Assembly (NCBI GenBank): GCA_949927415.1
Contig: CATLFB010000002.1
Coordinates: 310,001 to 374,000 of the forward strand
Direction of reading: 5' to 3'
DNA: 64,000 nt
DNA from: an uncultured Candidatus Melainabacteria bacterium
GTDB taxonomy: Bacteria > Cyanobacteriota > Vampirovibrionia > Gastranaerophilales > Gastranaerophilaceae
How positions within the stretch are numbered: position 1 is the stretch's first letter; every line of letters starts with the position of its first letter. The notes beneath the pieces are model-generated. The model searched no databases, had not been told where the DNA came from, and saw only the letters and a program-made list of their open reading frames with translations. Below are positions 51,891 to 61,391 of the stretch, one piece after another. The translations under genes were made by a program, and so were the position numbers.

Positions 51891-52016
51891 CTTTAAACAG
51901 TTATCATATCCCGTCTATTCAAAATCAATTTATTTAAACTATTACTTGTTTTCGAAATTCATAATGAAAACAACGCAGGATTTTAAGCCGCCGGATGCAC
52001 AGCACTGCGGTTCAAA

Positions 52017-54986
52017 CTATTTCTTCATTGCAATATCTATTTTATTAAGCTGGCAAAATGTTTTTAAAACAGCTTTTGCTTTTTGAATACTTGCATGAAC
52101 GCTGTTGTTTTTTGTTTCGCGCACGAGAGATGATGCTTTTTCATACATTTTAGCGGCACCTGTTAAGTAATCTTTCTGACGCGTTGATTTTATAAGTCCG
52201 AGTTCCTGAAAATACTGACCATACTGCAGATAAAGCCTTGATAATAAATCATTCAATCCATACTGACGCGCAGTAATTATCGCGTTTTCAATGTGGATTT
52301 TTGCGCTTTCAAAGTCAGAAAATCCAATGCATGCCTTTGCCATCACCATTTGCAGAAGTATCGCAAAGAAATGGTTGTTAATTTTCGGGTTCTGCGCAAC
52401 GCTGAGTGCCTGCGACGCAATTTCATAAGCCTGTTCAGGCCCCTCTGTTATAATAGCCGCATCCGCAATCAAGAACCATGTCAAAAGCGCGCCAAGTGCC
52501 ATTTTTTCCTTTGAAAAATAGGCTATCTGGTCATTATAAATATCCATTGCCTGACTTGTTTGGTCGTTGCTTCTGAAAATTATGCCAAGAAGTGATTTCA
52601 AAATGTTTTTCGTGAAGTTGTCGCCGTTGTTGTTTGCAAAAGTCACTATCTGAAAAAGGTCTTCCTGAAGTCCGGTGTATTTTTTGCGGAAGATGTTGTT
52701 TATTATGTTGATGAAATTCCATCTGATAACGCTTTCATTCGCCATTGATTTTGTAGCGTAAGCCTTTTGAATTTCTTCAAGAAGTCTTTCGGATTCCGGA
52801 ATATCGCCTTTCATCGTGTTTGCAAATGCCAGCGCAAGCTTACATTTGCACTCAAATGCATCGTCTGTGAAACGGTTTCTTTCTATTATATCAAAAAGGA
52901 TTGTTAAAATTTCAAAACATCTGTTGTTGCCCTGAATTATAAGCGCGTTTGCAAGGACAAGGTATGAATTAACCCATGTTTCAAACACAATATCCATCGG
53001 AATTGTCGGGTGCGTCTCGTTCTTGCCTAAAAATTCGTCAAATGCAGGCATAATTTCGTTGTCTATTAAATTGATTATCTGGCCGCAATTTCCGATATTT
53101 AAAAGGGCGTTGAGTTTTGTTGATTTGACAAGCGCCAATTCCAAACTCTTTTCCGAATCCATTTTGGCTATAACCGCATCAACACATTCAACTTCTCCGA
53201 AATAATTTCCTGTTTTTCTGCAGCAATTTGCCATATACCCGAGAAGCTCGATTTGGCGCGGAGTATCACCGATACTTTCCGCATTTGAAATTGCGTCCGG
53301 AAGATAATCCATGGCTTCTTGGGGGTTGAAATCCCCAAGAAGTTTTCCGAGTCGCTCGCAAATGTTGTAGCGGGTTTTGAGAGTTTCAGTGTCATCAAGT
53401 TCGTTGATTAGGGCAAGGCACTGTTTCTGCGAAATTGCATAGAGATTTGTATCGCCGATGCAGGAGGCTAGGCGGGTATTTTTTGTCCAGATGTCAAGTG
53501 CAAGTTTTGTGTGTTTTAAATTCTGTGCAATTATTCCGAGAATCGCCGTGGAATTCATTGTAAAGCCTGTGAGCGATGTGAAAATTTGTTTGTTGATATC
53601 TTCAAATTTTTCATCCGTTTTCACCGCTTTGACAATGGTTTCCCACAAATAAAGGCTCTTGAACCTATAATAAATATCGTTCATCGGCTCGATATAATTT
53701 CTGCGTTGAAGGTATGCGATTATTTCGCTGAAATCTTCGTCGCGGTATTCGAAAATCTGTTTGATAAGATTCAAATTAATCTTGTCGCCTAAAATAGCGC
53801 ATCCGATTAAAGTCATATATGCCCGAAGATTTTTATCCTTCAAAACCGCAAGGCGTCTTGTTATTATATCAGCAAAAGTCTGCGGGATTACAAAGTTTCC
53901 GCCCTCAGTTTCAGAATAAAGCTGCAAAGCTTGTTCAAGATATGCCGGATTTCCGCCGCTTTGAATAAATAATTGGCGTTTCAAAGTGTCTGCAATTTTC
54001 GGGAAATTTTCTTCCGATTCCCTTGCCTCAGCGAACATAAATATCTGTTTTGCATCCAACGGTGCAAGGCAAACATCCATAAATATTCCGTCAGTTTTGG
54101 ATTCGGGGAAATAGAAAAATCCCTTTGCCGGTTTGTTTTCGTTGTACACCAGAAGGATTTTAAGGTCGTTAAAAATGTAATCTTTTTTGATAAAATTGTT
54201 CAGGAATTCGTAGGAATATCCGTCAACGCATTCAAAATTGTTTATGACAAATACAAAACGGCTGTATTGGATTATTTTGTCGAAGATTTTGTTCAAAAGT
54301 TCAAAGTATTTTGTTTTATCCAAAAGGATTGACTCAAAATTCCCGTTGCGCGTCGGATACAAAAAATTCAACAAATCGCCGACTTCATCCAATGTCAGGT
54401 ATGGAAATTCGTTTTGAAAATATTTTGTGGCGTCTTTTCTGAACTTGTTGTTGCTTATGCAGAAATTCGGCAGGCTGAAAAGGTTCAGAATAATATCCTG
54501 CAAAAGTCCGCCCGGGGTGAGTTGGGTGATTGGCGTACAGTTCCCGTAAAACCAGACGTAATTTTTTTCTCTTAATTCCTGAATTACATGCGATAAAACG
54601 AGAGTTTTGCCGGAACCTTTGGGGCCGCTAAGGGACATAACTTTTTTGTCCTGAGAAAGAATGCTTTTTACAAGAATGTTTTTGGCGCTTTGCTGGGCAA
54701 CCGTGTTTTGCGAGGCGGCTTCAAAGAGGTTTGGGCGCAGGGTTTGTGTTTGAGTTTTTTTCGCAAACGGATGAGCGCATTTACGGCACTTTTCTGCGTT
54801 TGGAAAGTTCACACTTTTACATTGCGGACAAATTTTTAAAATCTCTTTTCCGCAATTTTTACAAACTAAATCAAAAATGGTATTTACTGTGTTGCAATTT
54901 TTACAAACCAATCCGGTGCGGGTTTTGCAATACGGACACTTCAAGGCGTCATCCGGAATCGTTTTTTTGCAAATTGGGCATTTCAT
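52017..54986 (-). CDS. Large zinc-ribbon/P-loop ATPase/TPR protein
   Basis: 989 residues in three parts. First, about 80 residues with six CxxC pairs (CPICKK, CPYCKT, CKNCNT, CKNCGK, CPQCKS, CRKCAH), a tandem zinc-ribbon stack. Second, an AAA/STAND-type ATPase at about 110-400 with Walker A SLSGPKGSGKTLVLS and a Walker B-like FVFVINNFE near 245. Third, a long helical TPR-like region to the end. This is the plan of STAND signalling ATPases or MalT-like regulators, but no effector is visible. It lies 15 bases downstream of a sigma factor gene, and both lie downstream of a TonB-C membrane protein, suggesting one regulatory unit. Confidence 0.75.
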   Translation of the reverse strand: MKCPICKKTIPDDALKCPYCKTRTGLVCKNCNTVNTIFDLVCKNCGKEILKICPQCKSVNFPNAEKCRKCAHPFAKKTQTQTLRPNLFEAASQNTVAQQSAKNILVKSILSQDKKVMSLSGPKGSGKTLVLSHVIQELREKNYVWFYGNCTPITQLTPGGLLQDIILNLFSLPNFCISNNKFRKDATKYFQNEFPYLTLDEVGDLLNFLYPTRNGNFESILLDKTKYFELLNKIFDKIIQYSRFVFVINNFECVDGYSYEFLNNFIKKDYIFNDLKILLVYNENKPAKGFFYFPESKTDGIFMDVCLAPLDAKQIFMFAEARESEENFPKIADTLKRQLFIQSGGNPAYLEQALQLYSETEGGNFVIPQTFADIITRRLAVLKDKNLRAYMTLIGCAILGDKINLNLIKQIFEYRDEDFSEIIAYLQRRNYIEPMNDIYYRFKSLYLWETIVKAVKTDEKFEDINKQIFTSLTGFTMNSTAILGIIAQNLKHTKLALDIWTKNTRLASCIGDTNLYAISQKQCLALINELDDTETLKTRYNICERLGKLLGDFNPQEAMDYLPDAISNAESIGDTPRQIELLGYMANCCRKTGNYFGEVECVDAVIAKMDSEKSLELALVKSTKLNALLNIGNCGQIINLIDNEIMPAFDEFLGKNETHPTIPMDIVFETWVNSYLVLANALIIQGNNRCFEILTILFDIIERNRFTDDAFECKCKLALAFANTMKGDIPESERLLEEIQKAYATKSMANESVIRWNFINIINNIFRKKYTGLQEDLFQIVTFANNNGDNFTKNILKSLLGIIFRSNDQTSQAMDIYNDQIAYFSKEKMALGALLTWFLIADAAIITEGPEQAYEIASQALSVAQNPKINNHFFAILLQMVMAKACIGFSDFESAKIHIENAIITARQYGLNDLLSRLYLQYGQYFQELGLIKSTRQKDYLTGAAKMYEKASSLVRETKNNSVHASIQKAKAVLKTFCQLNKIDIAMKK

Positions 54987-55001
54987 TTTGTTTAATCCTG
55001 A

Positions 55002-55574
55002 TTAATTAAACGCCTGCTTAATCTTTTCCATCAACTTGAACAAACGTTTTGAAACTTCAGACTGCGAAAGATTCAAATCTTCAGCAATTTCCTTCTGGGT
55101 CATACCATTATCATAACGCAATTTATAGATTTGTAAATAGTTTTTGTCAGGATTTTCGTTATTAATTTTTTCAAGCGAATTCATGACATGCTGCAAAATC
55201 TCTTTTTTCAAGAGAATATCTTCCGGAGATGCGTCAATGTCTGCGGATTCGTAAATTATTTTTGCACCGGCGTAATCCTGAGTATTGACAGGCGTCTCAT
55301 CAATCGAAACAACCTTTGTCGGAGTAAAACCTTCTTTTGTGCGGCGCAGTCTGCCGGAATCCTTCAATACATTCAAAATCGAAGTTGTCGCTATCTTTTT
55401 AAGATATGCTTCAAGTGTCGCATCGGAAGTTATTGTTCGGACAATATTCAAAGAACGCTTGCAGGTTTCGTTGAAAAAATCATCGTACAAATCTTCGTTA
55501 TTGGCAAATTTGCGGTCGTTTTTTATTATTCTCTCTATTAAATCTATTTTATCTTGCGTAAATTCCACTATCAA
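55002..55574 (-). CDS. RNA polymerase sigma factor (sigma70/ECF-like)
   Basis: 190 residues. The end (LRYDNGMTQKEIAEDLNLSQSEVSKRLFKLMEKI) is a region 4 helix-turn-helix. The first part (FNETCKRSLNIVRTITSDATLEAYLKKIATTSILNVLKD) fits region 2 weakly. The protein is short, between ECF and sigma-70 lengths. It would direct polymerase to a dedicated set of promoters. It lies immediately upstream of the large ATPase gene (15 bases) and 33 bases downstream of the TonB-C membrane protein, so the three may form one regulatory unit. Confidence 0.8.
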   Translation of the reverse strand: MIVEFTQDKIDLIERIIKNDRKFANNEDLYDDFFNETCKRSLNIVRTITSDATLEAYLKKIATTSILNVLKDSGRLRRTKEGFTPTKVVSIDETPVNTQDYAGAKIIYESADIDASPEDILLKKEILQHVMNSLEKINNENPDKNYLQIYKLRYDNGMTQKEIAEDLNLSQSEVSKRLFKLMEKIKQAFN

Positions 55575-55606
55575 TAATCCTTTAAACTATCCACATTATA
55601 TCATAC

Positions 55607-58429
55607 TTACAAATTTATTATAAGTCCTAATTTGAAATTAGGCGTAGGAATCTCTCCCGGTGCGGGTTTGACTACCTTTAATGTTTCTTTAACAGTTCGT
55701 AACACAATATCATTTATCTGGTTGGAACCGCTGGATTTTGTAATTTGTACATTTTCAACAGTGCCGTCATTCTTAAGTTTCAGCTCTACTCTTACCTGAT
55801 TTGAGTATGCGTATTCGGTTGCAAGCAGAAGGTCGCTGGAAAGAGATAATTTTATGCTTTTTCCGGCAGTCTGAAGGTATTTTTTAACCTTGTCGCTGTA
55901 TGAAAGATAATCCGGAACTTCCCATGTAAGGCTTTTTACTGATACATAAGGAATTGCTGTTGTTGCGGGTTTTGCCGGCTGTGATGTTGCTTGTGCCGGT
56001 TTCGCTGCGGGTTTTTCCGCTTTTGCGGCAGGTTTTTGCGCAGGTGCCGGGGCAGGTGTCTGTATAGGAGCCGGTGTTGCCGCCGGTGTCAGATTTGTGC
56101 CGGCATTTCCGGTCATCAAATCTGTGTTATCAGGAGTGTTTGGAGTTTCTGGTTCAGGTGAAGGCAGGTTTGCGGTGTCGTTTTCGATTGGATTTTGAGA
56201 AAGGACATCGGATGAGCCGGCTTTGTTTTTGAGGAACAAGCCTGCTCCGGTTCCTGCAAGAAGCAATAACCCCAGAGCCGCCGCGATTAGTACAGCTTTT
56301 TTGCCTTTTTCGGGAAGTGCTGCTGTTTGTTCATTGAATTCTTCATTGTTTGTATCAAATTCTTCTGCAATTCCGTCTTCTTCTGACGAAGTTTCAGCTG
56401 AATTAAACAGCATTTTAAGTTTGTCGTCGTTGCCTTCTGATTGTTCGGGTGTTGAGTTTTCATCACCTTCTTCTTCCATAAGTTCATCTATTTCTGCGAT
56501 AAGTTCACCTGTTTCCATTCCGTGGACAGAGTCTTCGGGTGTGAGTTCTTCAATATCTGAACTTATTTCTTTCAAATCGTTTATGTTTATATCTTCTGAA
56601 TCCTGTGAGTTAGAAGTTTCTATTTGTGCGGTGTTTTCCACGGCTGATTTTTCATCAGATATTGCATCAAAATCCATCAGGCCGTTATTTGGCTCTTCCT
56701 GCAATAGTTCGCCGGATTCCGCGCCTGCGCCGCTCATATTAAATTCTTCCATGCCAAGCATTGCGTCAAGTTCTTTGTCCTCATCTGAGATGCTTGCTGT
56801 CGGGGTTTCTTGTGCGGCATTTAATTCCGTTTCTAAAGGCATTAGAGAATCCATGCTCGCAAGGTCATCGCGCGGCTGTAAAATCTCTTCAAATTTGTTG
56901 ACTTCTTTTCGCAAATCTTCGTCGCTGTTGAATGTTTCAAGTTCAGCGTTTGTATCAAGCGATTCTTCATTTTCGGATTCTTCTAACGTTAAATCTTCAT
57001 CAAAGCTTAATTCCTCGCTCAATCCTTCTTCCATAAGTATTTCCGGCTCTGCCGCAAATGTTTCTTCAGTAGCGTCTTCCAAACCTTGAGAATCAGAAAT
57101 GTTTGAATTATCTTCAACGAGGTTTTCATCCTTAACGTTTTCTTCTATATTTTCAAGTTCAAGAGCCGGTTCATCCATTGAAATATCTTCTAAATCTGCC
57201 GAAAGACCGATTTCTTCCAAATCAAAAGTTTCTTCCGTTACGATGTTTTCTGCAGAATCTTCCGGTTCAGAATCTTTTGCGGGCTCATCTATTTCATCAA
57301 AACTTAAAGTTTCAACTTCTTGCACTTCCATAGGAGTTTCGGCTGCGATAGTTTCGATTTCTTCAAGGTCTACGGTTTCTGGCTGAATTTTTTCCGCGGA
57401 TTCTGATGCGTTCAAAGTGTCAGTTTCCGGAATTTCGATATCTTCCAGTGAAATTGTTTCAGCTTGAATTTCTTCGTTGTGAAGTGATTCGTTAACTGTT
57501 TCAAATTCGTCAAAATCTACAGGTTCAGAAAAATCAGACAGGCTGTCAAATCCGGCCGCTGTTTCTGCTGCCTCTATTTCGGCGGTTGCTTCCGCGCTTT
57601 CTTCAACAAGGTCTGACAAGTCGTCAAGAGTGTTGATAGAGGAGGATACCTGATTGAATTTGTCTAAAGCTTCGGCTGTTGCTTCTGCCGCAAAATCCAG
57701 CGTGTTGTCTTGTGCTTTTGCATAAGGCTTTGTGATTTCAGGATCTTGCTGTGCTTTGTAGGCTAAAAGTTCAAAGTTTTCAAACTCAATAAATCTGTCT
57801 CTGAGTTGTGCGGATTTTACTAGTGTCTTTAAAAGCTGTTTTTTCTCTTTTGCATTTATGTCATGGTCGATTAGCGACAGGATAAGCATGTCAGATTCGT
57901 CAATTTCGGATTCGGACAGCTTCATTGCTGTGTTGCCTTTGAAATTAGAAACAAAATCTTTAAGGTTTTCGGGAGAAGTTAATTTTTCTTTTTCAATAAA
58001 GTAATAATCTTCGTTTTGATTGTTTTTATTAATAAGTTTCGGCTCAAAGAAACCTAGAAATTTAACTGATTTTTTGTCGTTTGACATCAAAAGAACCATG
58101 TAAATGTCAGGGAGGATTTCATAGTTAAAATGGCTTTTCGGTACGAAAATAAAGTTTTCGTTAAACACAACACGAACATCAATGTGAATATTGTCGAGCA
58201 TAATATCAGAAATATCGACTTCTTCAAGAATCTTTTGAATAGAATGAATGTTATAAGTGTTTAAGACGTTCACGTTTTCGCTTGCAAGATATTTTTTCGC
58301 CAGCAATGCGCCCAAGTGATTGTAATATGCGCGGTTTCTGGTGTCTTCTTTCGCAAAATTGTTTGCGCTGATGCCTGCATTTCTCTTGTCATTTTCTTCA
58401 ATAAAGATTAAAGTTTCTTTTCCTGTCAT
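55607..58429 (-). CDS. Large acidic membrane protein with C-terminal TonB-C-like domain
   Basis: 940 residues. The start at 58429 is fixed by GGAGAAA upstream. Order: about 1-200 a folded N-terminal domain (ETLIFIEENDKRNAG...), about 230-700 a very acidic, repetitive low-complexity region (for example SLEDIEIPETDTLN and VDLEEIETIAAETP), about 705-725 a membrane helix (GKKAVLIAAALGLLLLAGTG), a Pro/Ala linker (APAPAQKPAAKAEKPAAKPA), and a TonB-C-like end (VRVELKLKNDGTVENVQITKS). The cytosolic acidic part and periplasmic TonB-C end suggest a transenvelope linker or sensor. Not a classic TonB. Confidence 0.78.
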   Translation of the reverse strand: MTGKETLIFIEENDKRNAGISANNFAKEDTRNRAYYNHLGALLAKKYLASENVNVLNTYNIHSIQKILEEVDISDIMLDNIHIDVRVVFNENFIFVPKSHFNYEILPDIYMVLLMSNDKKSVKFLGFFEPKLINKNNQNEDYYFIEKEKLTSPENLKDFVSNFKGNTAMKLSESEIDESDMLILSLIDHDINAKEKKQLLKTLVKSAQLRDRFIEFENFELLAYKAQQDPEITKPYAKAQDNTLDFAAEATAEALDKFNQVSSSINTLDDLSDLVEESAEATAEIEAAETAAGFDSLSDFSEPVDFDEFETVNESLHNEEIQAETISLEDIEIPETDTLNASESAEKIQPETVDLEEIETIAAETPMEVQEVETLSFDEIDEPAKDSEPEDSAENIVTEETFDLEEIGLSADLEDISMDEPALELENIEENVKDENLVEDNSNISDSQGLEDATEETFAAEPEILMEEGLSEELSFDEDLTLEESENEESLDTNAELETFNSDEDLRKEVNKFEEILQPRDDLASMDSLMPLETELNAAQETPTASISDEDKELDAMLGMEEFNMSGAGAESGELLQEEPNNGLMDFDAISDEKSAVENTAQIETSNSQDSEDININDLKEISSDIEELTPEDSVHGMETGELIAEIDELMEEEGDENSTPEQSEGNDDKLKMLFNSAETSSEEDGIAEEFDTNNEEFNEQTAALPEKGKKAVLIAAALGLLLLAGTGAGLFLKNKAGSSDVLSQNPIENDTANLPSPEPETPNTPDNTDLMTGNAGTNLTPAATPAPIQTPAPAPAQKPAAKAEKPAAKPAQATSQPAKPATTAIPYVSVKSLTWEVPDYLSYSDKVKKYLQTAGKSIKLSLSSDLLLATEYAYSNQVRVELKLKNDGTVENVQITKSSGSNQINDIVLRTVKETLKVVKPAPGEIPTPNFKLGLIINL

Positions 58430-58605
58430 GTTTATTTCTCCTCTATAATAAATAAGATGACACGGGAATTGAAAATATTCCACTTTTTGTGTAAACTTTT
58501 GTAACAAATATTGTAAAATACTTCTGTTTAGGACAAAATAATTTATGTTACGGTTTTTATTTTAGTGTGAATCAAGTGTGTAATATTTAATAAGGAGGTT
58601 TTCTC

Positions 58606-59079
58606 ATGATAAGTTCTGTTTCAAGTGTAAGTTTCCGCGGCGAAACTGACAAAAAAGATGTAAATGCTTTAATTAACGATCCCGGTAAATTTTCAAATGC
58701 TGCACCTGCGGCACCGCAAGGATTGGAAAGCGATAAAGTAGATTTTTCAAACTCTGAAAAGAAAGAAAAAAGTAATACAGGAGCAATAATCGGCGGAACG
58801 CTTGCGGCTCTTGCGCTTGCATGGATTGGCCTTGGTATTGCTGTTGGCAGAAAAGGTTCTAACTGGAAGAAAATTGAAAACCCGGAAGGAATTATGCAGA
58901 AAGCTAAAAACGTATTCTATTCAATCGGTGAATCAGCGAAGAAAGCTTATGACAATACACTTGGAAAATGGTTTGGCAAAGCTGAAAAAGCGGCAGATGA
59001 TGCGGCTGATGCGGCATCCGATGCCGGAAAAGCCGGCGGGGCTGCAGCTGATGGCGCCGCTGATACGACTAAAGCTTAA
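58606..59079 (+). CDS. Tagged small protein with Ala/Asp-rich tail
   Basis: 157 residues starting MISSVSSVSFRGETDKK, with the shared N-terminal motif. A hydrophobic helix (GAIIGGTLAALALAWIGLG, near 60-78) follows a polar linker. The C-terminus is Ala/Asp-rich (KAADDAADAASDAGKAGG) and amphipathic. AAGGAGG lies six bases before the ATG. A fragment resembling its last part is repeated downstream at 59330. Function unknown. Confidence 0.65.
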   Translation: MISSVSSVSFRGETDKKDVNALINDPGKFSNAAPAAPQGLESDKVDFSNSEKKEKSNTGAIIGGTLAALALAWIGLGIAVGRKGSNWKKIENPEGIMQKAKNVFYSIGESAKKAYDNTLGKWFGKAEKAADDAADAASDAGKAGGAAADGAADTTKA

Positions 59080-59109
59080 TAAGATTCAGACTTATCACGA
59101 TAAACATAT

Positions 59110-59146
59110 AAAAAATCCGCTTTGTTTAAGGCGGATTTTTTTATTT
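59110..59146 (+). terminator. Terminator of the tagged gene
   Basis: AAAAAATCCGC-TTTGTTTAAG-GCGGATTTTTTTATTTT, 31 bases after the stop. Confidence 0.85.
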
Positions 59147-59329
59147 TGTAAAATTCGGACATGAAATTTTTTGCATATAGTTGAACAAATTTTTGGCAAA
59201 AGATTTTTCGAAAAAACACAGAGGGAAAATTTTGTTTTATGGCCGATAAATGTGTGCAAGATTGATAAAATTTTTACTAAAAATTTGTTTGAAAATAATC
59301 TTGCAGATAATTTTTTGTAAGTCAAAAGT

Positions 59330-59402
59330 TTTTAGACAATGCGGCCGTAGATGCGTCCAATGCCGGAAAAGCCGGTGGTGCCGAAGCTATAAAAAATAAA
59401 GC
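59330..59402 (+). pseudogene. Remnant of a duplicate of the preceding tagged gene
   Basis: A frame here reads NAAVDASNAGKAGGAEAIKN, close to the upstream gene's DAADAASDAGKAGGAAADG, and the DNA (GATGCGTCCAATGCCGGAAA) matches GATGCGGCATCCGATGCCGG there. The remnant has no start and merges into the 3' end of the RNase P RNA gene. The stretch 59147-59329 between has no other feature I can support. Confidence 0.55.
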
Positions 59403-59846
59403 AGCCCGTAAGCCGTGTTCTGTTTATAGATAATCATCTGTCTGGTATTGCGGTTACCCGCAATCTCTAGCGATATTTCTGAAGTGGGCGGACAGCCTTT
59501 AGCCTTCAAGTTAATCTTGCATTCTATCGGGGGTTGCCTGGCCGATGCCTTTCAGCACCGCCGGTGAGCTCTTACCTCGCCGTTGCACCATCGCTCGTAA
59601 AATTTTACAAAAAATGATTTTTTAATCAGTTTTTTCGAATAAATTCGTGTAAAACTTCCGTTAGCAGTATATTTTCTGTGGTCCTATCCACCGGCTTGCG
59701 CCGTCCGGGGTTTCCCCGGCGATTTGTCCTTGAATGCACGGACTTTCCTCACATTGTCGGCCGGTTTGTAATATTAACAAACTCGTATGCAAACGGCTTT
59801 GCCTTTTGCATGTGCCGGCGCAATGCGCGATTATCCGGCTGCTTTA
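59401..59846 (-). ncRNA. rnpB: RNase P RNA (bacterial type A)
   Basis: The catalytic RNA that trims tRNA 5' leaders. On the minus strand the universally conserved GAGGAAAGTCCGTGCA lies at about 59738-59751, and the 3' end has the conserved ACAGAACACGGCTTACGG (about 59405-59425). Length near 440 matches type A. Helix P1 pairs CAGCCGGAT-type ends loosely. Exact ends are estimated. Confidence 0.9.
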
Positions 59847-59936
59847 TTAAGTTTATATTACTATAGTTTTTTTATCTTTTCAACATAAATTTTTACCGGC
59901 ATTGTTGTTGCAGGAAAAAATTTCTTTTCGGCGGAA

Positions 59937-60359
59937 TTAAATTTGTGTTTGCGCGATTTTTTTCATTTCGTCAAGTTCTTCAAACTTTTGCTTCATTGTC
60001 GGGTTGTTTTTTGTTAGGCGTTTTATGCTCAAATCTTCGGCCTTTTTGTTTGCAAGTCGAAGATTGTCTTCTGATGAGAGAAGTGCGGCTTTGGTTTTTT
60101 GAAGATGGTCGATTGTTTTGTCTATTTCTTCGATTGCGGTTTTGAATTTGCAGCTTGCGAGTTCGTAATTTCTGGCAAATTTTTCTTTGAAATCGTTCAT
60201 GTTTTCTTCAAAATTTGAGATGTCGATATTTTGATTTTTTATAACGGCAAGTTCCTGCTTGTATTGTAGAGAATTCAGCGCTGCATTTCGAAGAAGCGTA
60301 ATCATCGGAATGAAAAATTGCGGACGGATTACATACATTTTTGCAAATCTATGTGACAT
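59937..60359 (-). CDS. Truncated DUF2130-like protein
   Basis: 140 residues. The sequence starts in the middle of a recognisable family region ([20 protein letters not shown]), then a coiled coil ([22 protein letters not shown]) and [21 protein letters not shown] recall these from the C-terminal end of DUF2130 proteins, which are about 400 residues, so the N-terminal two thirds is missing. It lies 40 bases after the RhuM ORF and looks like a remnant in a mobile segment. Confidence 0.55.
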   Translation of the reverse strand: MSHRFAKMYVIRPQFFIPMITLLRNAALNSLQYKQELAVIKNQNIDISNFEENMNDFKEKFARNYELASCKFKTAIEEIDKTIDHLQKTKAALLSSEDNLRLANKKAEDLSIKRLTKNNPTMKQKFEELDEMKKIAQTQI

Positions 60360-60399
60360 ATCGACAATTCCTGAATTATAAAATTCGCTTTAGCCCGGC

Positions 60400-61230
60400 T
60401 CAAGAAGTGAGACAAGAACTGCGTATTCGCAATTTTTTTTCTAATTTTGAAATTTTGCCGGGATTGTCCAAAAGTTCACTTCCTGTCATTTTAATGAAAT
60501 CATCGAGTTTTGCTATCCAATCTTTCATTGTCATCGGAATTTGTCGGATTGCCTGCAATTCTGCAAATTCAAGATATGCAGACGTTATTCGGTTCAAAAT
60601 ATTCAATTCTTTTTCGTCAAGATAATTTTTCGCAACTGTTACTTCATCTTTTTTCGGATGGTTTCCTTTAAAAACAGTCAAGCCCATGTTATCTTTTGTG
60701 CTATCAGCCCGTAAGTATACAACTTCGGCAGCGGTATGACCATGTGCTGCAAAATGCATTTTGTTTTGAACGACTTTGAAAAATAATTTAGTTTTCTCCG
60801 CGTTAGGATTGTAATCCGTACTTGTTGCATAAATATCCAAAATTTGGCGGTAAAAAACTTTTTCGGATGAACGAATATCTCTGATGCGTTCTAAAAGTTC
60901 TTTCCAATATCCGCCGCCGCCTGATTGTTTCAACAAATCATCATTCAGTGCAAAACCTTTTCTCATGTATTCTTTAAGGACTTGAGTTGCCCAGATTCTG
61001 AACTGTGTGCCGCGCAATGATTTGACTCGATACCCGACAGAGATTATGACATCCAGATTGTAATGAGTAACATTTCTGGAAACCTTTCTGCCACCTTCAT
61101 TTTGAACTGTCAAGTAATCCTTGACAGTTGAATTTTCCAAAAGTTCACCTTCTTCAAAAATATTTTTAATATGCAAGCTGATATTCTGTTTTGTTGTTTG
61201 AAACAATTCAGCCATTTGATTTTGCGACAA
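60400..61230 (-). CDS. RhuM family protein, 5' end frameshifted
   Basis: 276 residues of the RhuM (virulence-associated) family from the TTG at 61230. Signs: SQNQMAELFQTTKQNISLHI at the start, NVTHYNLDVIISVGYRVKSL near 76, FRIWATQVLKEYMRKGF near 102 and a later MHFAAHGHTAAEVVYLRAD. The usual N-terminal 25 residues are present just upstream in the same frame (61231-61305) but the true ATG (61310) is out of frame by one base, at a run of four A. The true start is lost, so expression is doubtful. RhuM is common in prophages and genomic islands. Confidence 0.75.
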   Translation of the reverse strand: MSQNQMAELFQTTKQNISLHIKNIFEEGELLENSTVKDYLTVQNEGGRKVSRNVTHYNLDVIISVGYRVKSLRGTQFRIWATQVLKEYMRKGFALNDDLLKQSGGGGYWKELLERIRDIRSSEKVFYRQILDIYATSTDYNPNAEKTKLFFKVVQNKMHFAAHGHTAAEVVYLRADSTKDNMGLTVFKGNHPKKDEVTVAKNYLDEKELNILNRITSAYLEFAELQAIRQIPMTMKDWIAKLDDFIKMTGSELLDNPGKISKLEKKLRIRSSCLTS

Positions 61231-61310
61231 CCAAACGGTTTCGTTTTCTATTCTTACATCAATTTTGGTTTGACCATCCTGCGTTTGATAAATTATGATT
61301 CGTTTTCCAT
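61231..61310 (-). pseudogene. Original 5' end of rhuM with a one-base frameshift
   Basis: From ATG 61310 the frame reads MENES, stop. Reading with one more A at 61303-61306 gives MEKRIIIYQTQDGQTK then IDVRIENETVWLSQNQ, the family's usual beginning. This indicates a deleted A. Confidence 0.65.
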
Positions 61311-61346
61311 GCTGTTAATTATAGCATATATTAGGAATAAAAGCTA

Positions 61347-61380
61347 ATAAAAAGCCTCTGTATTTTAAATACAGAGGCTT
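61347..61380 (-). terminator. Terminator of the DUF5681 gene
   Basis: AAGCCTCTGTATTTAAAATACAGAGGC followed by TTTTTATTAG on the minus strand, about 10 bases after the stop. Confidence 0.85.
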
Positions 61381-61391
61381 AGTCGATTTAA

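Noticed and set aside
56223-57386. Long Ser-rich ORFs opposite the acidic membrane protein
   Set aside because: They are the antisense reading of GAA/GAT-rich acidic codons, which gives Ser/Phe-rich shadow frames.
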